A stretch of 64,000 nucleotides of DNA from Flavobacteriaceae bacterium (lineage in GTDB: Bacteria > Bacteroidota > Bacteroidia > Flavobacteriales > Flavobacteriaceae). Below are positions 43,606 to 52,309 of this stretch, piece after piece. Made by a program: the position numbers and the translations under genes. The stretch is taken from positions 88,667 to 152,666 of the forward strand of contig CANKZI010000002.1 in the NCBI GenBank assembly GCA_947488595.1. Direction: 5' to 3'. The notes beneath the pieces are model-generated. The model was not told where the DNA came from. It did not search any database and saw only the letters and a program-made list of their open reading frames with translations. Positions within the stretch are counted from its first letter, which is position 1; every line of letters begins with the position of its first letter.

Positions 43606-46600
43606 TTAAAGGATTACAAGTTTTTCGAACTTTTCGGTTTTTTTATTTGTTACGTTTGATTTTACAGTCAATTTGTAAATATAGACCCCTTTTCCAATTT
43701 TATCGCCAAAATCGTCTTTGCCGTCCCAGGTGATTTCTCTCGAAAGAAAACCATCTGTTGTTATAATTTGGTTTTTTGTCCACACCACCTTTCCTGTAAT
43801 TGTCATTACTTGTACCTGCACTTCGAGTGGTTCAAAAGGGCGGTTGTGCGTGAACCAAAACTGCGTGTAATTCACAAAAGGATTGGGATAATTAAGTACG
43901 TTTTTGAGTGTTAAAGACTCGTCACCCACTACGACAAACTGAATTTCGGATGAAATTGGATTATTATAAACATCCCAAGCTTTAAAAGTGATAGTGTGCA
44001 GGCCTTTTTCAAGATTTCTAAACGGAAACAGCAATTTACCTTTGGTATAATCATCTGCCACAGTTTCATAAAAATCATTCATAATATAAGGCTTACTTTC
44101 GTCACCATCGAGGATTCCTATAATATCATGACCTATTCCGCTTGCGGTATTGATTCCGTTTTCGTCTTCTAAAATCGCCAAAAAAACGGGAGATTCATTT
44201 GTAATCCCACCATTGATAAAAGTTTGATCATTCATATACAATTTGACCCTTGGCGGAATTTTATCAACAGGGGCATTTTCATTAATTCCACCTACTTTAA
44301 TTGTTGCATTCTGCCCTGTTTGATTCAGCAATTGATTGGATTTTTTGGCATAAAAACTAATCCTTCCGTTGTCAATGGGCACACGAATATCACGCGGGAC
44401 TACAAAAGAAAATTCGAAAAGTCCGTTAGTAATTGTTGCATTACCTCTAAAAATGGTTTCTCCCAAATTGGTAAAATTCATAGTAATTACTTGTCCCGAA
44501 GAATTTCTAATTCCGTTATTACCCAAAGTACTTCGTTCAATTGGTTTATCAAAAATATTTACGGCCAAATCACCATTGTAGTTTGATAAAAGATTATTTC
44601 CAGATTCATCTCTGATTTCGCCCGACAATTTTATGGTGCTTAAAGCCTTAAAGTCGTCAATTGTTTCGGTAATCGCTACGTCGTTAACTTTGGTCAAAAC
44701 GATGGTTGGTTTTGGAATGGCTAATGTTATTGCAGGATCACCTATGTAAAATACCATCAATGGATTATAGCCAAAATCAACTTTGGAAACCCGCAAAGCC
44801 TCGGCAATTGAACCTAAATTATTGGTCCCGTAGCCATATAAATTTTCAGAAAAAGCTTCGTTGATATTTTGTCCCGTACTAATTGTAATTTGCCGTGTTG
44901 TGGTTACCAATGCAATGGCACCTCCCGAAGGATTCCAAAACAGGTATTCGCCTGCGGTCGGTCGGAATGGATTATCAAATTTTGTGAATTCGCAAGTTAT
45001 GGTTACAAATAATGGGTATTTATAGCGGTTGTTCAAATTTTGCACATCGGTTTTATCCAAAATTCTCTCGCCTGCCAAGCCATCTTCGCCACCATGCCCA
45101 AAATAATTAAAAACCAAAGCGCCTTGTTCCAAAGAACTTACAAAATCCTGTCTGGTTTTTGGATAGCGGTCGCCACCAGCCGAAGTTTCCTGAACATAAG
45201 AATCAGAATGGATTTTTTTTACATTGACAAATGGTTTTTCCAACGAAAGTTCATCGCCCAAAGCATCAATTCCTTCTTGAAGTGCTTGTTCACCAGGCTC
45301 GTCAACATCGTCAGAAATTAAAACAAAATTATTGCGCCACCTGCCGAACGATTTGACATCATGGTATTCAATCACTTTATTGACCATTTCGTCAGCTTGT
45401 TTATTACCATCAACGGGCATTCTGCCAACGGCGATGTCCAAACCAGTAGCGGTACTTGAATTCATATTGCCTTCGTTATCGTCCATTAAAACAAAAAAAT
45501 CATCTGAAATGAATGAAGCGGATGGTGAAAAGCTATTCAAAGAATGATAAATAGGGACAAGGTTGGTGTTGTTTTGAATTCTGTCTTTAAAATCAAATGA
45601 TGCGTCTCCAAAGAGGCATAGGTATTTAAGACGATTGGCGTCGGAAGAAGCGTTGTTGTAAACATATTTTACGAAATTGCGAATCGCACCAATATCTTGT
45701 TTACCCGATGAAAATTCTGGATAAATGGTTTCAACATTGACCACTTTTACTATCATATTAGAATAATTTCTGTGAAAGTTGGCCAGTTTTTCGGCGGCAG
45801 TATTTAAAGAAGCAGGAGTAATTATTAAGTATTCAATGTCTTGAAACTGACCTTGGGCATTTTTAAAAATGGTACCTTTAAGATTTTGATTGGCTACTTT
45901 TGATTTGTTGTCCCTTTTTGGAGTAAAATAATCCGATTTATCGACGGCAATGTATTTGCGTACTTCGCCCAAATTGGCTAAAAAAGAAAAGGACGCTTGG
46001 TTGTCGTTTTTAGTATTGGTTACATTGTAAATATCGGTAATATCCCAAATCTGACTTATTGTACTAGCATTCGAAAGCTGAAAATTGCCATTCCCTAATA
46101 AATTGGCGGCGTCGTTGTATTGAAATCTGAACTGCTTGCCATAACCTTGAAGGTTTCTTTTGGCTTTTAGAATAATATAATCTAAATATCCTTTGGCACT
46201 CGGAATGCCGTTATTGTTGTATTGGACTTCAATTTTTACTGCAGTGGAAGACGGAAAAGCGGCAGAGGCGGTACTTTCAAAACCAGCATTTTCACTTTCG
46301 GGGGTCAATTGCGGAATGTTAACTGTTCCTGCAGCGGCGCCATTGGCAGTAATGGTAAAGAAAGTTGGGGTAAACGCAACTCCTGCCGCCGAAACTGTAA
46401 TACTTATAGGCGCGGTGGTAACAACGTTTGGGAATTCAAAATCAAAACTTTGTTTGTCATCAATGCTAAACTGCTCGCCAAACCATTTTCGACCCAAACG
46501 CGCAATGTTGGTAAAGTCGTTTTCGTGAAATTGATAATCATCAAAAGTGGTAATGGTGGTGGTATTTCCATTTGTTGGAACGGGCATCGGTCCCATTCGT

Positions 46601-47451
46601 TTGCCAGCTCCACCTTGAACGGTGACATAATAATAAGATTTTTCATCATATAAATTATTGTGTGACAAATTTTCTTGGCTCCAATTGTCAACTCCTTCGG
46701 CATAAAATAAAATATAATCTTGACCATCAAAAGTACCGTCTGCTTCGCCTTCAAAATAAATCGCATTTTCGGTCAAATCTGAAGGATAAGCTATGGCGTT
46801 GGGCATGGGCAACATTTGTCCGCCATTGCCATAGATTTTTATATTTCGAGGATCAACATTGTTCAGTTTAACACCCAATTGCTGAAGAAAATTTTTAGAA
46901 ATTTTATAAACCCCCGATTTTTCGACATAAAAACGGTACCAATCTCCAGAAGCCAAAACAGAATTGGACAAGCTAACAAAATTACGTTGACTTAAAACAC
47001 TAGAAGTATTTGTATTGGCCGCCAAGGCATAACTAAAAGACTTTAATTTTTTGTACGTATTGCCGTCTTTGATGATCGGAGAAAGCGAGATAGAGACAAA
47101 TAAATCGGTACGTGCAGTAATGTTTTTGGCTTGGGCATTAATAGCATTTGGAATTGCTTTTAACGACAAATTACCTAAATCAGTTACGGCGATGGTCTCA
47201 AAAACAGTATTCGTAATTTGTAAAGTTGCTTCATCAATGCTACTTTTCACAGGCAATTTTAGCATCAGTAAAATACTTTTATCTACAATATCAAAATAAA
47301 ATTGTTTTTGTTGGAACTGTGGAATTTTATAATTGTAAGTACCAATAGTCATTTTGTTATTGGTACTCCAATCGATTTTAAAATCGCCATTTACCTGACC
47401 ATTAGCGGTAAAGCAATAGCATGCAAAAAATAATAATAATGCTTTTTTCAT
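43606..47451 (-). CDS. porU: Type IX secretion C-terminal signal peptidase (sortase) PorU
   Basis: The 1281-residue protein has a signal peptide (MKKALLLFFACYCFTANGQ) and a gingipain-like C25 peptidase domain. The catalytic His is in YFGHGGEDGL (H786) and the Cys in VTITCEFTKF (C820), with the usual short gap between them. Ig-like beta domains and a C-terminal T9SS-type domain (YPNPFVNYTQF onward) follow. It removes the sorting domains of T9SS cargo at the cell surface and attaches or releases it. An in-frame extension of 3 codons upstream exists; ATG 47451 gives the clean signal peptide. It is divergent from gldJ, the usual flavobacterial order. Confidence 0.95.
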   Translation of the reverse strand: MKKALLLFFACYCFTANGQVNGDFKIDWSTNNKMTIGTYNYKIPQFQQKQFYFDIVDKSILLMLKLPVKSSIDEATLQITNTVFETIAVTDLGNLSLKAIPNAINAQAKNITARTDLFVSISLSPIIKDGNTYKKLKSFSYALAANTNTSSVLSQRNFVSLSNSVLASGDWYRFYVEKSGVYKISKNFLQQLGVKLNNVDPRNIKIYGNGGQMLPMPNAIAYPSDLTENAIYFEGEADGTFDGQDYILFYAEGVDNWSQENLSHNNLYDEKSYYYVTVQGGAGKRMGPMPVPTNGNTTTITTFDDYQFHENDFTNIARLGRKWFGEQFSIDDKQSFDFEFPNVVTTAPISITVSAAGVAFTPTFFTITANGAAAGTVNIPQLTPESENAGFESTASAAFPSSTAVKIEVQYNNNGIPSAKGYLDYIILKAKRNLQGYGKQFRFQYNDAANLLGNGNFQLSNASTISQIWDITDIYNVTNTKNDNQASFSFLANLGEVRKYIAVDKSDYFTPKRDNKSKVANQNLKGTIFKNAQGQFQDIEYLIITPASLNTAAEKLANFHRNYSNMIVKVVNVETIYPEFSSGKQDIGAIRNFVKYVYNNASSDANRLKYLCLFGDASFDFKDRIQNNTNLVPIYHSLNSFSPSASFISDDFFVLMDDNEGNMNSSTATGLDIAVGRMPVDGNKQADEMVNKVIEYHDVKSFGRWRNNFVLISDDVDEPGEQALQEGIDALGDELSLEKPFVNVKKIHSDSYVQETSAGGDRYPKTRQDFVSSLEQGALVFNYFGHGGEDGLAGERILDKTDVQNLNNRYKYPLFVTITCEFTKFDNPFRPTAGEYLFWNPSGGAIALVTTTRQITISTGQNINEAFSENLYGYGTNNLGSIAEALRVSKVDFGYNPLMVFYIGDPAITLAIPKPTIVLTKVNDVAITETIDDFKALSTIKLSGEIRDESGNNLLSNYNGDLAVNIFDKPIERSTLGNNGIRNSSGQVITMNFTNLGETIFRGNATITNGLFEFSFVVPRDIRVPIDNGRISFYAKKSNQLLNQTGQNATIKVGGINENAPVDKIPPRVKLYMNDQTFINGGITNESPVFLAILEDENGINTASGIGHDIIGILDGDESKPYIMNDFYETVADDYTKGKLLFPFRNLEKGLHTITFKAWDVYNNPISSEIQFVVVGDESLTLKNVLNYPNPFVNYTQFWFTHNRPFEPLEVQVQVMTITGKVVWTKNQIITTDGFLSREITWDGKDDFGDKIGKGVYIYKLTVKSNVTNKKTEKFEKLVIL

Positions 47452-47510
47452 CAGAATCAATAACGCAAAGGAGAAACTTTTATTACAAGATGTAAAAATA
47501 ATTTATTAGA

Positions 47511-47543
47511 TTGTACAATTGAATAATATTTAAAATAAATTTG
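47511..47543 (+). promoter_or_regulatory. Candidate promoter for gldJ
   Basis: TTG (47511-47513), a 22-nt spacer and TAAATTTG (47536-47543) match the flavobacterial consensus. A second arrangement (TTG 47553-47555, 19 nt, CATATTTG 47575-47582) is one base off. The leader would be 70-110 nt. Confidence 0.45.
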
Positions 47544-47659
47544 CGTTAATGTTTGAAATGCGAGCATTTGTTTGCATATTTGTTATTATTTAAAAAAAGT
47601 GTTGCAATCTAATACTTAATTATTATATTGCGCTCCGAAATTTATTACCTACTGAAAGT

Positions 47660-49369
47660 ATGAAATTAAACAAAATTATTGCGATTAAACTGATGTTATC
47701 ATTAGCATTGGTATTTGGATTTTCTAGTTGTAGTAAAAGCTCCAACTCGAAAAGCGGCTCTGCGGCAACTGGCTGGAAAGTCAACGACAAAAAAGGTGGT
47801 TTTCAAGTAAACAACAAATACAAAAAGCAAGCGCCGGCTCCAGGTTTGGTTCTTGTTGAAGGTGGAACGTTTACGATGGGTAAAGTACAAGATGATGTGA
47901 TGCACGATTGGAACAATTCGCCAAACCAACAGCACGTTCAGTCCTTTTACATGGACGAGACAGAAGTCACCAACATGATGTATGCAGAGTATTTGTCATG
48001 GATAAAATCTGTTTTTCCTCCAACAGAAGAAAACTATAAAAATATTTATGATGGTGCTGCCTTGGATACTTTGGTATGGAGAAACCGATTGGGATACAAT
48101 GAAACCATGACCAATAACTACTTAAGACATCCGGCTTATGCCAATTATCCTGTAGTAGGTGTTAACTGGATTCAAGCAACAGAATTTGCAAAATGGAGAA
48201 CAGAGCGTGTGAACGAAGCCATTCTAGAAAGAGAAGGCTACCTTAAAAAAGATGCTAAGATTACTGATGTTAGCGCAGAAGCTAACTTTAGTACTGAAAC
48301 TTATTTGAATGCACCAACAAAAACTTTTGGAGGCAACGAAGATGTTGTTTTGAAAGGCAAAAAAGGAAAAGCAAAACCTATCAAAACTAAAGGTTCAAAA
48401 GGACAGCCTGGCCAAACAAAAGAAGCTACTAACATTTATGCACAAAGAAGTTCAGGTCTAATTAGCCCAGAATACAGATTGCCAACCGAAGCCGAATGGG
48501 AATATGCTGCTGCGTCTGATGTGGGCAACAGAGAATACAACAATTACAAAGGACAAAAGAAATACCCTTGGAAAGGTGCTTATACCCGTTCTGGGAAAAG
48601 ACAAGTTAAAGGTGATCAATTGGCTAACTTCAAACAAGGAAAAGGAGATTATGGCGGAATTGCAGGTTGGTCAGATGATGGTGCAGATATTACCAATGCT
48701 GTAAAATCTTATCCTCCAAATGATTTTGGATTGTATGATATGGCGGGTAACGTAGCCGAATGGGTTGCCGATGTTTACCGTCCGATAGTTGATGACGAAG
48801 CTAATGATTTCAATTACTACAGAGGAAACGTGTATACCAAAAATAAAATTGGTGACGACGGTAAAGTAGAATTGGTAACAACAGAAACCATAAAATTCGA
48901 TACAGTTAGTAATGGTAAAATTATGGCCAGAAATTTTCCGGGTCAAATTGCACAAGTTCCTGTTGATGAACAAGAAACTTATTTAAGACAAAACTTTGAC
49001 AAGAGTGACGAAAGAAACTACCGTGATGGTGACAAACAATCAACTAGGTATTTCAATTTTGGAAATTCTGAAGAAGACGAAAAATTAAAAGAAGGCAAAA
49101 AAATGTATGATTCTCCGCAGCATAACGTATCAGTAGATAGTTTAGGTGAATTAACAAGAAAATTTGATAAATCTAACAAAAGAACAACTTTGGTAAACGA
49201 TGACGTAAGGGTTTATAAAGGTGGTTCATGGAGAGACAGAGCGTATTGGTTGGACCCTGCACAAAGAAGGTACTTCCCGCAAGATATGGCTACTGATTTT
49301 ATCGGATTTAGATGTGCTATGTCTAGAGTTGGTCCAAAATCGGATAAAAGAAAAAAAGCAAGAAATTAA
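47660..49369 (+). CDS. gldJ: Gliding-motility and T9SS lipoprotein GldJ
   Basis: The 569-residue lipoprotein has a signal peptide with lipobox ending at C24 (FGFSSC) and a formylglycine-generating-enzyme (sulfatase-modifying factor) fold. Visible segments are GLVLVEGGTFTMGK (about 63-76), EYRLPTEAEWEYAA near 272-285, YDMAGNVAEWVADVY near 357-371 and a late YKGGSWRDRAYW with GFRCAMSRVG near the end. Known GldJ uses this fold structurally, together with GldK. It is needed for gliding and secretion. A charged insert (GKKGKAKPIKTKGSKG, about 234-250) interrupts the fold. It lies divergent from porU and ends in a terminator just ahead of murF. Confidence 0.96.
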   Translation: MKLNKIIAIKLMLSLALVFGFSSCSKSSNSKSGSAATGWKVNDKKGGFQVNNKYKKQAPAPGLVLVEGGTFTMGKVQDDVMHDWNNSPNQQHVQSFYMDETEVTNMMYAEYLSWIKSVFPPTEENYKNIYDGAALDTLVWRNRLGYNETMTNNYLRHPAYANYPVVGVNWIQATEFAKWRTERVNEAILEREGYLKKDAKITDVSAEANFSTETYLNAPTKTFGGNEDVVLKGKKGKAKPIKTKGSKGQPGQTKEATNIYAQRSSGLISPEYRLPTEAEWEYAAASDVGNREYNNYKGQKKYPWKGAYTRSGKRQVKGDQLANFKQGKGDYGGIAGWSDDGADITNAVKSYPPNDFGLYDMAGNVAEWVADVYRPIVDDEANDFNYYRGNVYTKNKIGDDGKVELVTTETIKFDTVSNGKIMARNFPGQIAQVPVDEQETYLRQNFDKSDERNYRDGDKQSTRYFNFGNSEEDEKLKEGKKMYDSPQHNVSVDSLGELTRKFDKSNKRTTLVNDDVRVYKGGSWRDRAYWLDPAQRRYFPQDMATDFIGFRCAMSRVGPKSDKRKKARN

Positions 49370-49388
49370 TTTTTTCAATACAATATTT

Positions 49389-49423
49389 AAAAGCCCTTTC
49401 ATTTGTTAGGGCTTTTATTTTTT
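49389..49423 (+). terminator. Intrinsic terminator after gldJ, abutting the murF start
   Basis: AAAAGCCCT (49389-49397) pairs exactly with AGGGCTTTT (49408-49416) around a 10-nt loop, followed by A and six T (49418-49423). It ends 14 nt before the murF ATG. Confidence 0.83.
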
Positions 49424-49437
49424 AACTTAGTTTCAAA

Positions 49438-50721
49438 ATGGAAATAGAAATACTACATCAATTGTTTTTAAAAAGTAGTGGCGTTGTGATTGATTCGCGA
49501 AAAGTCATAAAAAACAGTCTGTTTATTGCCATCAATGGCGTGCGTTTTGATGCGAATACCTTGGCCCAAGAAGCTTTAGCAAACGGCGCTTCCTATGTGG
49601 TTATTGATAATAAGGATTTTTATACCAACGAAAAAACAATTCTTGTCGACGACAGCTTAACTACTTTACAAGAGTTGGCAAAATTCCATCGCAACTACCT
49701 AAAAATTCCCATTATTGCCTTAACCGGTAGCAACGGAAAAACAACTACAAAAGAATTAATACAAGTTGTTTTAAGTCAAAAATTCTATACCAAAGCCACA
49801 ATAGGCAATTTGAATAATCATATTGGCGTACCTCTAACATTATTGACTTTTGATGCAACTACCGAAATGGGCATCGTCGAGATGGGAGCCAATCATCAAA
49901 AAGAAATCGAATTTTTGTGTGACCTTGCACAACCAGATTACGGCTATATTACCAATTTTGGGAAAGCACATTTAGAGGGATTTGGTGGTGTAGAGGGCGT
50001 AATCAAAGGCAAAAGCGAAATGTATGCGTACCTTGTGCAAAACAACAAAAAAGTAGTTGTCAATCTTGAAGACCCTATTCAAGTCCAAAAAACGGTCACA
50101 TTGGATATTATTGGTTTTGGCCACAATAGAAAAGAAGCTTTTGTAAATATTAGCACTATAAACGCCAATCCTTTTGTAACGATTGGTTGGAATGGTAGTA
50201 CAATCCAATCGCATTTAATTGGACTTTACAACGCCAACAATATTATTGCTGCAATAACATTCGGCAAATATTTTGGCATAGCTGATGAGGCGATTAAAAA
50301 GGCGATAGAAAGCTTTGTTCCCGACAATAATAGATCACAGTTGCTGCATAAAGATACCAATGAGATTATTCTCGACGCTTACAATGCCAATCCGAGTAGT
50401 ATGAAAGTGGCACTAGACAATTTCGTACAACTTGAAAAAAGTAATAAAATAGCTTTCCTTGGCGGTATGTTTGAATTGGGAAGTGAAAGTTTAGCAGAGC
50501 ACAAAACCATCATCGAGTTGATTGCACAAGAACAAAACATCACCTTTTGTTTTATTGGAAGTGACTTTTATGCCAACAAAATCGAGCAATCCAATTGTCA
50601 TTTTTTTGAAGATTTTGAAGCACTATCATTGCATTTGCAACACCAGAAGTTTCAAAATGCTACCATCTTAATAAAAGGATCAAGAGGCATGGCTTTGGAG
50701 CGCACTTTAGACTATTTATAA
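49438..50721 (+). CDS. murF: UDP-N-acetylmuramoyl-tripeptide-D-alanyl-D-alanine ligase
   Basis: The 427-residue cytosolic Mur ligase adds D-Ala-D-Ala to the UDP-MurNAc-tripeptide. Features are the N-terminal substrate domain (VVIDSRKVIKNSLFIAI), the ATP loop LTGSNGKTTTKE near residues 98-109, the MGANHQKEIEFL metal-site segment near 148, and the LDAYNANPSSM segment near 312 in the C-terminal domain. The start MEIEILHQLF matches the family N-terminus, so it is unlikely to be mis-set despite the terminator 14 nt upstream. Other division/cell-wall ligase genes are not adjacent. Confidence 0.95.
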   Translation: MEIEILHQLFLKSSGVVIDSRKVIKNSLFIAINGVRFDANTLAQEALANGASYVVIDNKDFYTNEKTILVDDSLTTLQELAKFHRNYLKIPIIALTGSNGKTTTKELIQVVLSQKFYTKATIGNLNNHIGVPLTLLTFDATTEMGIVEMGANHQKEIEFLCDLAQPDYGYITNFGKAHLEGFGGVEGVIKGKSEMYAYLVQNNKKVVVNLEDPIQVQKTVTLDIIGFGHNRKEAFVNISTINANPFVTIGWNGSTIQSHLIGLYNANNIIAAITFGKYFGIADEAIKKAIESFVPDNNRSQLLHKDTNEIILDAYNANPSSMKVALDNFVQLEKSNKIAFLGGMFELGSESLAEHKTIIELIAQEQNITFCFIGSDFYANKIEQSNCHFFEDFEALSLHLQHQKFQNATILIKGSRGMALERTLDYL

Positions 50722-50914
50722 TTGGCTGGAGGTTATCGTATTTGCTGTTACTGGATTTAATCCAATTCTATGCGCAATAGTTGAAAATGCTCCCCCAAAA
50801 TTTTCGTCAATATGCTAATAAAATTAAGTAATGATTCCCTATTATTAAGTTCTAGTGATAAGCATAATATTTTCGATTGTAAACTAGGGCACGATAATAG
50901 TTGGTATTAATGTG

Positions 50915-51304
50915 TTAAATTTTGAGTTTTAACAAATCAGGTATTTTGTTTTTATTGATTAAAATCAAGTACAAACAGCACGAAAATGTTATCAGCGCAA
51001 GAATAAAAAGCGTTCCGCCATCGTTTTTAACTTCAATTCCCAATACAAATATATGGGAAACGATTGCGCCAGCCATTGTGCCTATTGCTAATAATGCACC
51101 CAATAAAGTGGTTCTCGGAATCAAAATTAAGATTGAAGCAATTAATTCAACTACTCCCGAGCTTATTCGGCCAAATGGTTCAATACCTAATGTTTCAAAA
51201 ATATAAACACTTTCTTCGGCACCAGTAAATTTAAAGAAAAGTGTTTGCAATAAGATAACAACTGCTACAAGTTTAATGATCAAGGTCAAGATGTTTGTTT
51301 TCAT
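50915..51304 (-). CDS. DoxX-family membrane protein
   Basis: The 129-residue protein has four hydrophobic segments (about 5-24, 48-66, 68-88 and 98-118). The first ends in LLQTLFFKFTGAEESVYIF, which matches the DoxX/MauE-like pattern of an early helix followed by a KF.G segment. Members are linked to redox balance or thiol metabolism in some bacteria; the role here is unknown. It converges with murF, with a 193-nt gap that holds nothing recognisable. Confidence 0.8.
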   Translation of the reverse strand: MKTNILTLIIKLVAVVILLQTLFFKFTGAEESVYIFETLGIEPFGRISSGVVELIASILILIPRTTLLGALLAIGTMAGAIVSHIFVLGIEVKNDGGTLFILALITFSCCLYLILINKNKIPDLLKLKI

Positions 51305-51772
51305 TTTTATGTTTTATTTAATTATTTTTTTTCAATTGCTATCTCCTTTTCTAAAAGCATTTTAAAACAATCCTCGAACAAGAGTAAAGCAAATTGTGTT
51401 TTTTGGTCCGAATAAACCTTTGCTGTTTTTTTGTTATATGCGGTGTTTTTTTGGTTTGATTCAATACTAAAAATAGAAAACAACACCGAAATTTTTTTAG
51501 ATACTCTTTTTATTTATGGGCTCGAATTCTAAAACTGAACCTTTGGACACTTTTGGCTTCATTGTTGATGTGAAGGTATTGCAGTACGTCATTGACTGCT
51601 GAAGTAACGGTTCTAAAGGTGTTTCATAGTAGCACCTTACACTATTTGAAACTAATAATGATGCTAATTAAAAAACAACAACGCTACTACCAAAACAATT
51701 TGTTTTTCTTGCCCTATCTAAGTGGGTTCTCAAATCTAAAGTTACTTTAAGACCTTATACAGTGGGTTGCTC
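51305..51772 (-). other. Gap with decayed-looking minus-strand reading frames
   Basis: No confident gene is present. On the minus strand an open stretch without an ATG (about 51525 down to TAA at 51322-51324) reads like protein (for example TQFALLLFEDCFKMLLEKE). A second open stretch of about 47 codons in another frame lies just upstream of it (about 51510-51655). The order and strand suggest a small broken gene ahead of the DoxX gene, but no family is recognised. Chance open frames in AT-rich DNA remain possible. Confidence 0.25.
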
Positions 51773-52003
51773 TCACAACCATAAAAAGACAACAATGGGA
51801 ACAAGAATCAAAATAACCAGACTTACCATACAACCACTAGAAGTTTTGTTATATACCTTGTTGTAAACAAACTTTTTAGGATTGGTTACCCAGCCCATAC
51901 CTCGTGGTGCTTTGACCCCAAGGTTGTGTCTAACAAACCGGGCAGGTGAAGTCCGTGCTGCTATGCGTTTCGTAATTGAAGGAACTCTAAATCCGAATTT
52001 CAT
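51773..52003 (-). CDS. Small conserved hypothetical protein with C-terminal membrane helix
   Basis: The 76-residue protein has a basic N-terminal half (FRVPSITKRIAARTSPARF), a GMGWVTNPKKFVYNKVYNKT segment and a C-terminal hydrophobic helix (about 58-76). The GMG..(N/D)PKK..YNKVYNKT motif is, from memory, shared with short hypothetical proteins of other phyla, which argues that the gene is real. Its start overlaps the preceding small gene by 4 nt (ATGA). No function is known to me. Confidence 0.65.
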   Translation of the reverse strand: MKFGFRVPSITKRIAARTSPARFVRHNLGVKAPRGMGWVTNPKKFVYNKVYNKTSSGCMVSLVILILVPIVVFLWL

Positions 52004-52275
52004 TTTTCTTCTTCTTTGGTTTTACGGTAACGGAATTTCTTGCGGTCATAATAACCTTTGCTATAATTCCTTTTTTTAAATGCATTGGGATCGGTACTTA
52101 CGGACTTTCTAACATGCCCTTTAACCAATTTACCCGTTTTGGTATGATATGGTTTTACATAGCTGCTGTTAGAACTTGTCGCTTTCCCTTTGCTAAAAAA
52201 GACAATACAACCCAAAACCGCCATAATGACTAGGAAGCAAAAATAACCAATATTTTCATTTTTGACGGGTTTCAT
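52000..52275 (-). CDS. Small basic protein with one membrane helix, unknown function
   Basis: The 91-residue protein has one N-terminal helix (about 9-28) and a strongly basic tail. The tail contains SYVKPYHTKTGKLVKGHVRK followed by STDPNAFKKRNYSKGYYDRKK. The pattern Y(V/I)..Y.(T/R)..G..VKGH.R recurs in small bacterial proteins of unknown role. It overlaps the next small gene by 4 nt and starts 34 nt after the FG-GAP gene stop, so the three may share a message. The tail is likely cytoplasmic or periplasmic depending on helix orientation; the sequence does not decide. Confidence 0.62.
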   Translation of the reverse strand: MKPVKNENIGYFCFLVIMAVLGCIVFFSKGKATSSNSSYVKPYHTKTGKLVKGHVRKSVSTDPNAFKKRNYSKGYYDRKKFRYRKTKEEEK

Positions 52276-52309
52276 GATTGGTAGGGTTAAAAGTTTTGAT
52301 GGGTACTAT

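Noticed and set aside
43090..47299. Plus-strand frames of 60-143 codons opposite porV and porU (e.g. 46222-46653)
   Set aside because: Antisense shadows of well-identified T9SS genes.
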